From Plasmodiophora brassicae (lineage: Eukaryota > Endomyxa > Phytomyxea > Plasmodiophorida > Plasmodiophoridae), in the NCBI GenBank assembly GCA_039704465.1, contig JASFAU010000003.1, forward strand, positions 744,001-808,000: DNA of 64,000 nucleotides. Direction: 5' to 3'. The first letter of the stretch is position 1. Each line of letters begins with the position of its first letter. The notes beneath the pieces were generated by a model. That model made no database searches, had not been told where the DNA came from, and saw only the letters and a list, made by a program, of their open reading frames with translations. Below are positions 22,936 to 36,000 of the stretch, in pieces. Both the position numbers and the translations under genes were made by a program.

Positions 22936-24913
22936 TTAGAAGAAAGCCGGCCGCTTTGCCGGGCAAATCGTACGCTTTGGAGTTTTCTCGCGTATAAGAG
23001 ACAGGGTGGTGCTCGTCTGGGCGTTCTCCTTCGTTGCGATGACGACGTTATTGTAACCGAGGCTGGCTCCAGTATTTGTCGAGACGGACACTTTCGCGCC
23101 ACATGCGCACGGACGCGTGTGCCGCAGGGTCTCCAGCTCGAACAGCCGCTGAAGCGAAGTGACTTGGTGTTGCAGCAGCTCGAACTGTGAAACGACGACA
23201 CGCATCAGGTGCGCTGCTATGAGAACGATCGAAACGTCACACCTGCTGCTGCTGCATCTCGAAGAGCTTGTGCGGGGAGAGTTCAGCACGTTCTGGCTGG
23301 CTGGAAAACGATTCTCGCCGCCTAAACAACGGCGTGGTTGTCGGGCTTGGATGTGGATGCGGCGAGTACATCGGCTACCCAAAGCGTTAGATACATGAAC
23401 GTGTCCCATCAAGCCCTACACACATGTGGCCTCGGCAATGGGACCGACGTGCTTCTGTTGGAGAATGACGGAGATGCCGATCGAGACGACAAGGGGGAAA
23501 CTGAACGATCGCTGGTGAGTGCGCGAGTAGAATCGTCAGGAGGGGGAGAAGCTGGGTAGCGTGCGCGTTCCACAGAGGCTAGGTGCGGCATCCTGTTGAC
23601 GACGCGAGGAGAGTCCGACTTAGTCGACATCGATTTCGGTGACAAGGACGACGTTCCCAGCTTGGCGATGGAAACTGAATCGAAATGGGCTTTTTCGTAG
23701 GCCTGAAGCGCGTTCAAGAAACGAACGTTAGACAGCTCGTCTACTGCAGGCTGCCACTGCAAGGTTATATTCGATTCCCGATCACTGCGCCCAATGGAAA
23801 GATCCTTCACTCCAAACGTATAGTGTGAGAGCAACGACGATGACACCTAGGAAGAGAGCCCGTCAGCATAATACGTCGTACGGAAACGAGTTGGGACGTA
23901 CAGTCGCTTGACATTCGTAAAACGCATACGATGACCGACAGGCGACAAGAACAAGGAACGTTAACAGCGCAGGTGAAACGCGCTCGGCGATACTATCGTT
24001 ATGCAAGTATCGCACGCATCCTGCCCAGACATGGACTGAATCGGGCCGCAACTCATCAGTGCCGCTGTAGACCCAGAGGCCTACCAGCGGGCAACTGTAC
24101 GCCAGCGGATCCGTATCCTGCAACGGGACGACTTTCCTAAACTGACAGTTCCGTTCACATATTAGTGGCTTGACGATCAACGAATTCTCAGATGCCGTCA
24201 TACCTGGTCCAACGTTAAGTAACCGAACGAGAAGTCAGCATCGGGACGCTGGGCGAGGTTCCCCTTCTGCAGGCAGCACCCGAGCGGGTTGCCAACGATA
24301 CCAAGCGGATTGATTCGCGTGAGCGCAAGCGACGTGGACGGTACGACAAACTCGCCGGCGATCGATACGGAACCGGGTGCGCCACCCGGGCTAACCGAGC
24401 ACACAATCGACATGAGGCTCGAAAGCCGGGGGAATTCACGCGATTTAAGCGCCCTCAACGAGGAGATCACAACGGCCTCGATATCGATCGGGCCTGTTAC
24501 GACCTGCATCGACATCAGTAAGCAGGTACTTGCAGGTGAGCGGGCCGGGTGACCTTGACAGAGATAGTATCGCGGGACGAAGAAGAGGTCATCAGTGCCG
24601 ACCGGAACTCGTCAACAGTGAAGACGTGAGCGTCCCCTGGATCGCAGCGATACTCGCCATGCAGCGTGCCGAGGTCCCCAGGAGAGTTGGCAAGAGACAG
24701 GACCTGCGCCCAGATCTCCACAGGGACGGCAAGCGTTGGTAGGAACCGCTCGACATGCACGGAAACGCGGTCGCACTCCCTCTGCGGCGTCCTGTCCCAT
24801 AAGATGGATCGGAACGCAGGAAAGTGAAACGTCATATTCGACGTGGACGCTGTCCGCAGCGAGGCGCCCGGCGATCCGGCATATTCAGTCAGGTACCGTT
24901 GGAGTTCGCTCAT
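22936..24913 (-). CDS. STIL: STIL/SAS-5-like centriole assembly protein
   Basis: STIL (Ana2/SAS-5) binds PLK4 and SAS-6 to start procentriole formation. At least five exons. The N-terminal exon (start 24913) contains FHFPAFRSILWDRTPQ, the STIL start of its conserved region. The second exon has GEFVVPSTSL and DFSFGYLTLDQ. The third has DPLAYSCPLVGLWVY, VHVWAGCVRYL and FLVLVA..YAFYECQA, matching the family blocks DPKAYSLPLVGIWLSG, VWACCLRYL and YQC. A Ser-rich linker follows, and then HKLFEMQQQ joined over an intron to FELLQHQVTSLQRLFELE, a short coiled coil at the position of the PLK4-binding coil. The motif KVSVSTNTGASLGYN after it matches the vertebrate VNTGASLFW segment. The protein is about half the length of human STIL. 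It implies a centriole/flagellum in the life cycle. Confidence 0.8.
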
Positions 24914-25272
24914 CGGTTGCCGGTGCAGGCACCGTGGCGTTCTCGACTGCCGCAGGGCGGGCCCCGGTCACAGTCGCAGGGCAGGCGGGTCGACGACCCC
25001 AGGCGCCCGTCAACGCCACGGACCCGCCAAAACCCCGATCGCAAAAAGGCGCCAACCCGCGAAGCGCGCCCGCCCCAAAAACGCGCGCAACGTCGCTGCC
25101 CCCCTCCCCCGTTGCTGCCGGCGATCGCAGCCTCGACTCTGCGCGCATCTTCGCCCATCATCTGGGATGCCTCCCTGGGTTGCTTGCCGAAACCCGGTTG
25201 GAGCGTCGAGTCACGCGGATCGGGGATGTGCACAGCGATCCATAAACCTGGTCACGTTGACTGGGGGGAAGT
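24914..25272. promoter_or_regulatory. Upstream region of STIL, no gene seen
   Basis: About 360 bp of very GC-rich sequence upstream of STIL. Three overlapping plus-strand frames run through it, but they read into STIL antisense and have skewed Arg/Pro composition, so I treat them as noncoding. No motif is recognised. Confidence 0.35.
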
Positions 25273-25824
25273 ATGTCGGGCGAGCACGAGACAGACCTGT
25301 CCACGTTGAGCGACGACGAACAACTGAAGGCAAGTATGCCGGACGAGCATGAGACAACGTGATTGACAATCCAAGCATAGATGGTTGCATGCGACGTGCC
25401 GGCTAGCGGCGTTTCCGCCTGGGCGAAAGGGGTTGTCATGGGAAGTACCGGGCGAGCGGGAGCCGAAGCACGACAAATGGCGCCTGTCCCTGCACCCGGC
25501 GGGACAGCAACCAGAAGCTGTCGAGACGGGCGCGGATTGTCCGCTGGTCGCTCAAAAGGAAGCGCATCCCGGGACCGGTCTCCGCGTCCGCGCCGGAAAG
25601 TTCCCACTTCCTGCATCGTTCAACAAACGCCCACCAAGTCCGAAGCTAGTCGACTGTCCCCGGCCCACAAGATATCCAGTGCTAAGAGAATCGAAGCGCC
25701 ATCGACTCTGTCCAACCCCAACCGCGTTTTGCAGTCCCTGGTGAGGGCCAGCCCCTCCGGAACACGTCCCAACACTCAATCGGCAAATGGTTCGGACTCG
25801 TGCCAGCGGCATCAATCGGTATGA
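25273..25824 (+). CDS. Doubtful small basic protein, possible GC-AG intron
   Basis: The ATG at 25273 opens MSGEHETDLSTLSDDEQLK. The next codons run into a stop, but a GCAAGT donor at about 25330 and an acceptor CATAG before 25381 would remove 51 bp and keep phase into a second exon. That exon is rich in Ser, Arg and Lys (for example HKISSAKRIEAPSTLSNPNR) and looks disordered. No family is recognised. A degenerate 22 bp direct repeat lies at the start (about 25270 and 25333), so the second ATG-like copy may be a duplication. Another frame over the same stretch is also open, which lowers my confidence. Confidence 0.3.
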
Positions 25825-26128
25825 ACGACGTAGGTACCCTCTTCTGACCTGTGTGTACCACTGGCGGCAGTTACGCACAATGTCATTCCAGATACGTCCT
25901 ACGCCTGACTTGCGAGTTGCGAGCTGCAGGTACGCAGCACGGTCTGCCGTCAGGGCTGTGCCATTTCCGGCAACGGCAGCGTTCCGTAGGCAGACGGGTG
26001 GCGCTGCGTGGCGTTACAGGTGTCACATCACACATCGGCAGCAGTGGTGGTGCTTCTAGCGGGCCGCACCCTGTCATACGCGCGCGTTGGCCTCACCTGG
26101 AGTTGGCACCCATAGCGCCCCGCGTTTG

Positions 26129-26855
26129 ATGCAGGCATCGTCCGGTCTGTTCGGTTTAGGCGCGCCGGCGGAAAAGGCGGGCGACATGTCGGATCTGGCG
26201 TCGGTGTCGACCGCCGCCGCCTCGGCGGCCCTGCGAAAGGTCCTCTCGCGGCCGTGGATGCGAAACCTAAGATCCATATCGTCGTTCACGTCCAAGGAAG
26301 GGTTCAGCTTCCCTCGTACCGTTGAGGTCGGCTGCTTGCTTCGTGCTATGCATTCAACTGAGATCGGCATCGTGGTAGGAAGCGGGTACGCGTCTAGAGC
26401 TGAATGTCCAGTACTTTGCGACGAATTACGCCGCGGTGCTGACACTGCTGGTTTGCCTGGTCGTGCTGGTCACACCTTGGCTATTATTCTTCGTCATCGC
26501 TGATGTCGCCTTATGGATTCACGTTCTATCCGTTGACGTTCTTAAGATTCCTTACACCCCGTACAAACTGAAGGGCAGGAACAGGCACATCGCTATGGGC
26601 GCCCTAACGGCATTCTTTGTATTGTTCCTAGCAGGCACATCCCTGTTTCTCGTTATTGGTACGCTGCGGTGTTGATGTTATCCGCTTTCTGTGGGTTCTG
26701 AAAGGAGACCAGGGCTTTGTATAATTGCGGCCGGAGCACATGCTGTCTGCCACGAGGCCATGGTCGACGATGCCGACCTTGAGTCAGGAGGGCCACCGAT
26801 GACGGGCACGATGGTGGACGATATCGATGACGAAATTGATGGCGAGACACTATGA
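26129..26855 (+). CDS. PRA1-family protein (prenylated Rab acceptor)
   Basis: Exons 26129-26326, 26400-26658 and 26713-26855 encode 199 residues. PRA1/Yip3 proteins are small ER-Golgi membrane proteins that act on prenylated Rab GTPases. An Ala/Ser-rich cytosolic N-terminus leads to RPWMRNLRSISSFTSKEGFS, then VELNVQYFATNYAAVLTLLV across the first splice site; this matches the PRA1 R-N-YF-xNY block. Two hydrophobic hairpins follow (LVVLVTPWLLFFVIADVALW; ALTAFFVLFLAGTSLFLVIG). The third exon completes the last span with GLCIIAAGAHAVCHEA and an acidic tail (DDIDDEIDGE), probably an ER-export type signal. Intron lengths are 73 and 54 bp. The ATG at 26129 is in frame and begins a Ser/Gly-rich start. 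Confidence 0.8.
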
Positions 26856-27067
26856 GATGTTAAACAACTGTCCATGATAAATCTCCTTGGCGACTGCCTA
26901 ACTGGGGCAAATAGTTACATGTGGGCACGCCCCAACCGTTGTCACATATGGTGAAATTCTGACTCCAGCATCCGTCTACGATCTCTCGTCGGAACAACCG
27001 TTCTCGCCAGCGCTACGTTGTGTATTTCGGCTCGAAAGCATGCCATGGAGCACGTATTCAAACATCT

Positions 27068-30000
27068 TCACGTGCGTGACTGTGTAGCGATATTGTGTTG
27101 GGAGGGCCGCATCATGAGTTCTGTCGCGACCTCGTTTTCAGCTGCGATCAGGCCATCGAGGACGGGAGATTGAACTTGGATGCGAACGAGGACCTCACAA
27201 GCAACCTCATCCGTTGGGGACGGCGTTCCTGATTTGTACATGGGAATCCAGGCGCCATCCTCATCGCTTGCCTTCTCCAGCAACGATGCAAAGTCCATGC
27301 TCAGCGTCCCAACGTGTTTCGCGCCTATAAATTGCTTGTAGCGAACGCGAATCTGAATGGGAACCGAAGAACGAGGCATCGGGACGGCGAACTTCAACCT
27401 CCACAGGGGATCCCATGACTCGTTCTGCAGCGACCGGAACTTGCGCTCGCCTACCGACGCCGTTACGAACAACGGCGGCGCCTTGCGTCTTGTTTTCGCT
27501 TTGGCGAACCTGCGACCTTGGACGATCTACCGGTGCAGAGTCAGGTCATTTGGAGTGCTGAGTCTCAGACAACGAAGCACAGCACCTCGAATTGCACACG
27601 AGCATTAACGTCCCTGAGAGTCGCTTCTCGCAGGTAGGACTTGTCATTCAGAAACCGGAACTGCCGACGAAGGGATGACTCGACCTGCTCTTCCAAGGCG
27701 GACGTCACGCTCCCGACATTGTTTTCGTAATCTAAGACGGAGTGTCAAAGGAAATGAACAAGTCGGATACTGCAACGAACCTTCGTCATCTGTGAACTCG
27801 CTCCTCTCGATGTCGCTGCTTACGGTAGACCCGTCTCTTTCGACCAAGTCTAAAGGAACAGGGGACTGGCTGCGATTGCGGACGTTGCGCTGCAAGTGCC
27901 TAATGATCCCAACTTTGGTCTTCAACTGGGTTAACATCTTATGCTTGGCGACGTCCATGCGAGCGGCTAACGCCACTAAAGATGGGTTAAATAGCCTTAT
28001 GGTCACGTCGATGACTCCACGAGGAGTGTCTGGTGATTTGGCTTTGTACAGCGTCAGCTGGACAGATACAGGAATGTCTATGGCGAGCTGGTCGAGGTCA
28101 TATACTGCTTCGCCGAGAACCTTAGCGATGCCGATCCGTTTGCTCATGACCTACATGGCGTTTAACCGTCAACGCTCTCGTCAACAGTCGCTACAGGCAG
28201 GCTTACTTTGACGGCAAGCTGTAAGGAGTCTACTTCATCAACTAGAGGAAACTGGCTGTAGAAATTCCACACTGGGTGACGGCTTTCGGTAGTCTGGCTC
28301 ACGTATCGAGTCTCCTGCGCCTTTTCATCCGAGCCGTCAGGGTCCAGACTTGCCTGCCTTTTGAGGACTGTAGCATTAGGTCGCGGTTGAACCCAAACCT
28401 ACGATACGGTTGCAATTAGTGGTACGTATGTAATGGATACCCGTCCGTGTTACCTTGCAGAATGGCTTCAGTTTTCGTGCTTTTGTGGTCAGTTGTGACG
28501 CACTGTGAACGACTACTTCAAGGCTTAACCCGCTATGGGACGCGGATGACATGTCAGTCTTGAGGCGGTCGATGTCGACTTCAAGGTTCTCGATCTGTTT
28601 GTTCGTCTCAAGAAGTTCAACCGGTTGGGCTGTTAAACTTGCTTCCGGAGTAGGACGCTGACACCACGTTTGAATTAGTCAAGGTGCAATTGTTGGCTAC
28701 ACGCTTTTGTTCTACCAATGGTCTGGGGACCTGCGGGTGGCCACCAGGTCTGTCAAATGAGGGGCTTGACGGCCACTGGGGGTGTTCTTTGTCACTGTCG
28801 TGATCAACAGGATGACCTTGTTGGCCATTCTTAACCTGCCGTACAGCTTCAGCAAGCTTCCCGACAAAGGTCTCTCTGTTCCGAGAGGGGATTTGCGTCA
28901 GGTCAACGTTCCAAGTTTTGGATCGCTGAGTATCGCATAGCTGAAGCCGATTGTCGGCGACGTTGAAGCTCAGCGTCGATAAATCAACGGACCACTCGTC
29001 AGACAGAGCGAGAACGTGGAAGATCGCCTCGTTGGCGTCCATAGCGACCATCAGCAGCCTCGAGTTGGTTAAAATCAATGTGCGGCAGTCCGCCAAATCC
29101 AGAATGTCAATCAATACGTCGCCGCGATACCTGCGAAAGAATATCAGTTCTCTGGGATGTGAAGATGTATGACTTTAGCTGACTTGGCATCATGAACAGT
29201 ATCGAGAAAGAAGGATCCTTTTGCTCGAGTCGCTGTGTAGAGCTTAATCCGTCCTTGGTTGCCGTAGAACGTTCTTGGGAACCGTACGAGCATCGGACGC
29301 TTGTGGTTGAACTTGTTGTACGACGATGCGACACTTCGGACACCTCCTGCAGCAGCGGATGCCAGCTAGGTGCAGCGTAGTGTCAGACAGAAATGGTTTC
29401 GCTGTTCACCAGAATCCACCTGAAGGGTCCCGCTGATCGGCTTCGCCACCACCCCAACGATACCTTTCCCGAAACCCTGACAACAGTTAGCCATTAACTC
29501 TGTGGTCGGGACCAGCCACTTACTTTGACGAATCCCTTGGCGCCTTCACGCTTGGCACCTTTTATGGGATCCACAAAGACGCCGGTGACGCCAGATAGAA
29601 TGCCACGCCCAAATGCAGCACCACCCGTTTTAATCGCAGTGAGACCAGTTGTATCAGCAGAATTGAGTTGCATCTGCTGCTGCTTGAGCTTCGTACGATA
29701 TTCATCGTCAAACGTGGCTGCAGCAGCAATCTTTCCAAGATTGCCTGTCACTATCGACGCTGAATTGAAGACTCCTCCGACCTGTTGTTCCATTGTCACG
29801 TTCAGCAGCCCTCATCGTCCAGAGGCGAAACGTACCGTCCCACTGAACAAGGATGCAGAACCCTTCAGAATACCACGACCAAAGGCAGCGGGTCTGAATG
29901 CATGGAAATGCAGTCAATTCACTATTAATCCAGAATTTCAAGAGCAGATACCCTTGAGCCAAACCAGCGGCCGGTTCAAAGAAGAAGTCCTACGGTACAG

Positions 30001-33000
30001 TCAAAATGGATCTGTGGTGTCCTTACAGGTGATACCTTGACACCGGAACCCAAACCAGTCACCAGTTGCACCGGGTTGCCGAGAACTTCCGTAGACCCCA
30101 GGATACCAAAGGCAGCCGCCATTGCGCTTTTTAGGTAATGGCTGAACACCAACGTGTATAGGTCATCATAACTTGCCAAGTAATGCGATAAGCCCAGCGC
30201 GTTGAGCCGAACTGGTGCTGAATCCAACGAAACCGAGGACGCGATCTTGAGAATCCAGTCAAAGTCAGTTTGCCGTTCCGTTATGCCTGACATCGCAACG
30301 CCCTTTCGAAACGAGACCGTCAGCGATAGCGGAGAAAGAACCATGACGCCAAATAGGATCTGTTGAAACGGTATTTAGACAGATCGACTGCAAGGAATTG
30401 TCTTCACCTGCCTTCTTGCCCGATTCCTGACCAACAATCGGGACTGTGACAACAGGGAGAGTCGGCGGCTTCGGATCCTCGTAGCCGGCGAACAGCAGGT
30501 CAACGAGGTATTGCAATAGCCACAACATGCTCGACAGCCAATAAGTATTCGCGCGTACGGTAATGCCTTGCACCAGCACATTTACGAACCTAAATGGATG
30601 TCAGGCACGAACGACGGTGACTGCTTAAGCACGTACGGGTAGTAATCAAACAGGTCTGAAAGGTGCTCGGACACGATTGCCAGTTGTATCATGGGCTGAG
30701 GGCCATCAGCGGCCTTTCTGTCAGAGTGTAGCATGACCATATGTGACGAGTCGCCGCCTCCAGAGTTCAGATCAGGGTTATCGATCTGAACAGTTTCGAT
30801 CGATACGCTCAAAGAAAAGTCACGCCAGTTGTTCACCAACTGATACTCGAGATTTATCTGCATGTTATAGGCAACGTCAGACAGGTCATTTCGGCAGGCA
30901 CTGGCTGGCCAACCTTCTGAGCCGACAAGAACATGAGCTCTCGATGGCAACCCGAATCAACGACACTGATACCAAAGGAGGGTAGCACCACTTTTGCGTC
31001 AATATCGTACAGATATCCCTCGACTTTCTTCTCGACCCATTCAAACTGGACAAGCAGGTCACCTCGAGAACCAGCGCTATCGCCGAGCTCGACCTGGAAC
31101 AGTTCATCCGCATCGGGATTCAGAGACAGAAGGCTGTGCCATTCCTGAACGCGGTATGCTCAGCATCGCAACGACGTAATAATCCGCCGCTTAGCCGACC
31201 TGGATCTGTTGTTTCACTGGGAGATCGATATAGTCATCGACAGCCACAACGCATTCGCCCATGAAGTCTTCCGTACAGCAAGTCAGTTTTGAAACCGGAG
31301 ATGCCTTCCGAATCGCGAATACCGTCTTCAGAGGTCTGATCTTGGTCGAACACAGCAATGCGAACCACGTAACCTTGCGTGGAAGGCAGGCTCTGGTAAT
31401 CGAACTCGAAGGTTTCATCCCAGTCCGGGTTCAACGTTTTCTTGATGACCTTAGTTTGGAAACCAGTTTCCGCATATGACAACTAGGCCCAAGTGTTACT
31501 AGAATTTGGTACGGCGCCACAGATACGGTTCAAACTTTGCAATATGGATCGGATGATACACCGTTGTCCATCGCCAGACAATTCTTCGCGCTCAGGATTC
31601 CTATCTTGAACTTTCCTGATACTATCTTTGATTTTTCTGCTCGTTTGACAGCTTGAGACTCGGCGCCGGAACGTTTCGCGAGAACGTCGCGAATGCCTGT
31701 GCAGACAATGAGGCTTCCTGCATAGAAAGCTTCGTTTCCACAGCGAACTTTGAGTCGTGCATGACATGACCAGTGTACTTTCCCGCCGATCGGCAGCTTC
31801 TAGCTCGGCCGTAATCTTGCTCTTCTGTTCAGCCAACGATTTAAGCTGTTGCTGGTAGTATTGTGTCTTCCGATCAAGGTCGTCCCGAAGGCGTTGCTTC
31901 ATAGTCTCTGGTGTTTTCACCCACTGAATGGGAAATGAGGCTCCATTTGCAGCGACAGATACGTGATAGTCAAACCTGCATAATGACACGAACTTGGCCT
32001 TGGTGCCGGGTGGCAGAGACTTCCTATGTGAGGAAGGTCAGACGACAATGCAGTTTTGACTACGTGTAGTGCGTTGCCTTGTCTTTAATCTTGAAGAGTT
32101 TGAACCAACGATGGATTTCGAATTCGTTCGGCAACAATGTCAACGGTATGTCGAACCCAGATACGACCTGAGAATATCAAGGTTGAAGCAAATTAAGAGC
32201 GAAGAATGGATGCGCCATCACCTCATTCTTAACGACGTTATAGTCCAACAGCCGGAATTGGATATGTGAAACGCCATCGCGTATAGGGACCACGGTCTTG
32301 TGTCGGAAATGAGGATTCTGTTCATTCTTGCGTGTATCGGTTCGATCCCGAACATCACCCGCCGAAATCTCAAAGAATGGATCTATCGACCCGCGGACAT
32401 CCGTTTTCGGTAAATCCCAGGCCTCAACCACCTGAAAATGATCATTATGCGGTCGCTGTCATCGGGCATAAGCGAATGTTACTTCGATAAACACTTTTGA
32501 CGGATGTGTTCGGAGGGAATCTAGAGCGTAGATGTCTTTTTGATATTGTTTGTCGGCAAATTTCACCAACGATTCCAACATTGTCGACTGCCTATCAATT
32601 GCTGCGGCGATGGCCAGCCCGGAGAGAAAATGCTGCCTATACACGTGTTTCGTTAATACGCATTGGGCATTATCTGAAAGAGGAAACCTCGACGCTGGAG
32701 ACTGATCTGTTGAGGTTGAATCGAGTTCAGTCAGCCGGAGAGTTTTTGTTGGCCCATCAAACTGCATCTTGTTAGTGCTGGCTGTATCGAACTGAGCAAG
32801 TACTATACTTACTCGAATAGATTCAACGAGAAAGCTACACTTGGACGTCTTCCACTTTGATGCGACTGGCTCTTCACTGTCCATATCGACAAGTACAGGG
32901 GCGTCTCCTGAGCCTGAGCAGTAACAGAAACGGTCAGAGGGCGCTTTCGTCCAATTTCACCTTCTTATGTTGTACCTTCGAGACGAACTTCGAGAGCAAG

Positions 33001-36000
33001 TTCCGACAGCGGCTCAAGCCAACAAAACGGAATTGACGTGAACGGGGGCACTGGAGTCCACGAATTCGCAGCGAACTGAGATACTTCCAATGGCATCACC
33101 GAATTGTTTTGCACTTGACACGGCGGGAATCGCATGTCCCCTTGGCGGAAGACAGCGAAAACAATGCTTTCACGTTGTTTCACGATGCATTCCACGATCT
33201 CCACACTTGCTGGGCTGTTTTCGTCCGTCCTAGCGAAGACGTTAACACGACAGTCACGACAACCACATTATGACACCGTACTTCAAAGGAACTGTCAAAC
33301 GGTACTCGCCAAGGACGATGAATGAGACCAGACCAGACCACCCGCCTGGATCGTCGGGGGAGAACGCAACGCGAACGATTCTTGGTTGGTCTGGTTCCGG
33401 CCAGGCAAAGCGGAGAAGGCGGTCATTAGCAGGGACCTCCCATTGCGTTTCGTGAGCATTTTGTCGAAGGTAAAGTGGACGTGAAAGGCAGTTCACAATA
33501 ACGAGCTGAGGCATGGCAGTTACAATTTTCGTCCTGTGGAATAAGCCCTGCTATGGAATCAGCACCGGTTACCGTTACAAACTGGTTGCTACTGACCCCT
33601 GCACGATTCATTTTGATTCGTAATTCAAGTTCACCCTTCTCGTCCATAATTTCCTTTGTGATGCCTGTTTCCAGCTTCCCGATCTGAATGCGGTCCGAAA
33701 ACTTGGACGTTGCTGTTGCAACACAGATGGCCGCCGAAGCAGAATCAACACACCCTGACATCAGCATTGGCACACCTGATGGACATGGATCGGTATTGCA
33801 CAAAGGAGTGATACGAGCACGATCAGACCATGATTAGAAGTCGTCGGATAGGTTGGGACCACGTTGTCCCGATGATCATCGTCTTCGGCGAACTTCACGT
33901 AAATAGGCTCAGGATAATGGTTGACAATCCAGAATGGCGCAAACACCCGAACATGGATGCAATGTCCAGACAGACACTCCTGTACTGAAAGTCAGCCATT
34001 TGCTTACGAACCGACCCAGCCAATCGCATACTGCCTCGAAAGCAATATAGTTCGTAAACCGACCGCTTGTCGATCTTGCTGAGGGAATGCCAATCGCGTA
34101 CTTCTCGCGACTATCTTTGTTGAACAAATGAGCGATGCCGGTCGGACCGGACTCGACAATGTCGAAGGGTTTGGAGAAATCCCGTCCAGGCAATGCGATC
34201 GAGACACGGATGTTAGGATGGTTAAGGAAACACTCGACACGGTTGCCACATTGAACATCCTTCACTGTCTGATCGTTCACTGCAAACAGGTTTTTTCAAT
34301 TACTTCTAATGGATTGCAGACTGCATATGACCTACTTCCATCCCCTGAGAATCGGACATCGCATGATGAATACAGAAGGTTCTCGACAACAGCGACTGGA
34401 GTTACTGAAATCACAAGAATATCGTCCTCTAGTCTTTGATGGCCTGTCAACCGCAATGACCGTCCAGAGGACTCAATGGCGAATTTCGCGCCGACTCTTG
34501 ACGAGGGGCTCGTGACCGCGGTCGACTGATCGTCCTTTCTCGGTATCAGAAGAGATTGGGGAATTGGATTGGGGCTAATTCGTACAGATTTCTCCGGTTT
34601 CAAAATAAGGTCAAAGGACCCTGACGAGGTCCTGGAGCTGGGAGTTACTTCAATGGGAGACGAAAACCCCATTCCTCGACCGCGTAGACGAACCATGACT
34701 TTTCCTATGTTGCTCACGTTATAGCTCAAAGCTCCAGTCGGGAATATCATCATTACCTTTGAGAGCGACTGCAAGAGGAAGGTACGCCTTAGCACCCGGT
34801 TTGACAATACAAGATTTGAAGAAGCTGGACATATCCTCCAAGCCTTCAAATGCGACGTCGAGGTCGTGGCCAGTCGAGTTTTCGAAAATCGTCTTTAGTC
34901 AGAATATGAGGACAATGCATACCCTGACAAGTGAACCAACAACCGACCCGAGAGTGCACACGCAGCATCGTGAAACCAAAATTCGTCGTGACCGCTGATA
35001 CTGCATTTTGGTTTGCAACGCGGGTCCCTTGTAGAAGCTCGACACCGCTTAGCGCCGAACCATCGGGTAACGTAATCTGGAATCTCAAATGGGACCCGAC
35101 AGCAGCTCTAGGTAAAGGAACTTCCTTTTCCGAAGGTACAGTCATGTCGACCGACTAAGAGCCACAGCGTCTGTCAAGACAGAAACATTCGCGAAGCATT
35201 TGAGACCTTGCAGACTGACCCCATCATTAGAAACAATTCGAATCGCATCGCCAGTTTGATTGGAAATGACGTTATGTGCAGACTGAGACTCGACTTTCGG
35301 GGGAGTGAGGAACCCGTAACTTTGGGCAACGTGTACAAGCGCTGCGATGACACGGTCCATTAGGGAACATGTGCGGATGTGGAGCAATGAAATAGAGTTA
35401 CTTTCAGCACACGCAGAAGAGAACGTGATGTTTAACGTCCTTGTGTCCCCGTGAAGCTCAATCTCGTTGGCCGAAAATCCGTCCCACCGATGCTGCATGT
35501 CACTGATGATTTGGTCACTCTCGAAACTGCTCAAACGGACTTACAGTCAAAGCAAGTGCCCAAGGCTCAAGCAGGGGCTCCCACGCATGAACGGTGTGGT
35601 TCAGATACCACGCCTCGGTTTCTGTTTTAATGCTCGAAACCATTCGGTTAGTGTCAGATTTCACAAGTGAATGTAGCCGTAACCCTTGAACACGGACTCG
35701 TAAAACAGACGCTTCTGTCAAAGTAAACCGATCGATAATAACGACCTCGACGCCCATTGCTTTGAAGGTGAATCTGGACCCGGACCAACCAGCCAAGGAA
35801 TATGATGGTGCAGGTAAAACTTCTTCAGTAGCAAACATACTATTGACATTTCGGTGATCTTCAACAGCGGCAGCATTGGCCATTGCAATTTCGTCAGAGG
35901 GGGGTGGAAAGAACGTGTCCAAAATTTGGAATAACACGCGGTAGAAACGATCAGATATGCTGAGCCTAACAGGGGGAAGACCAGCCTCAACAAGCAGCCA

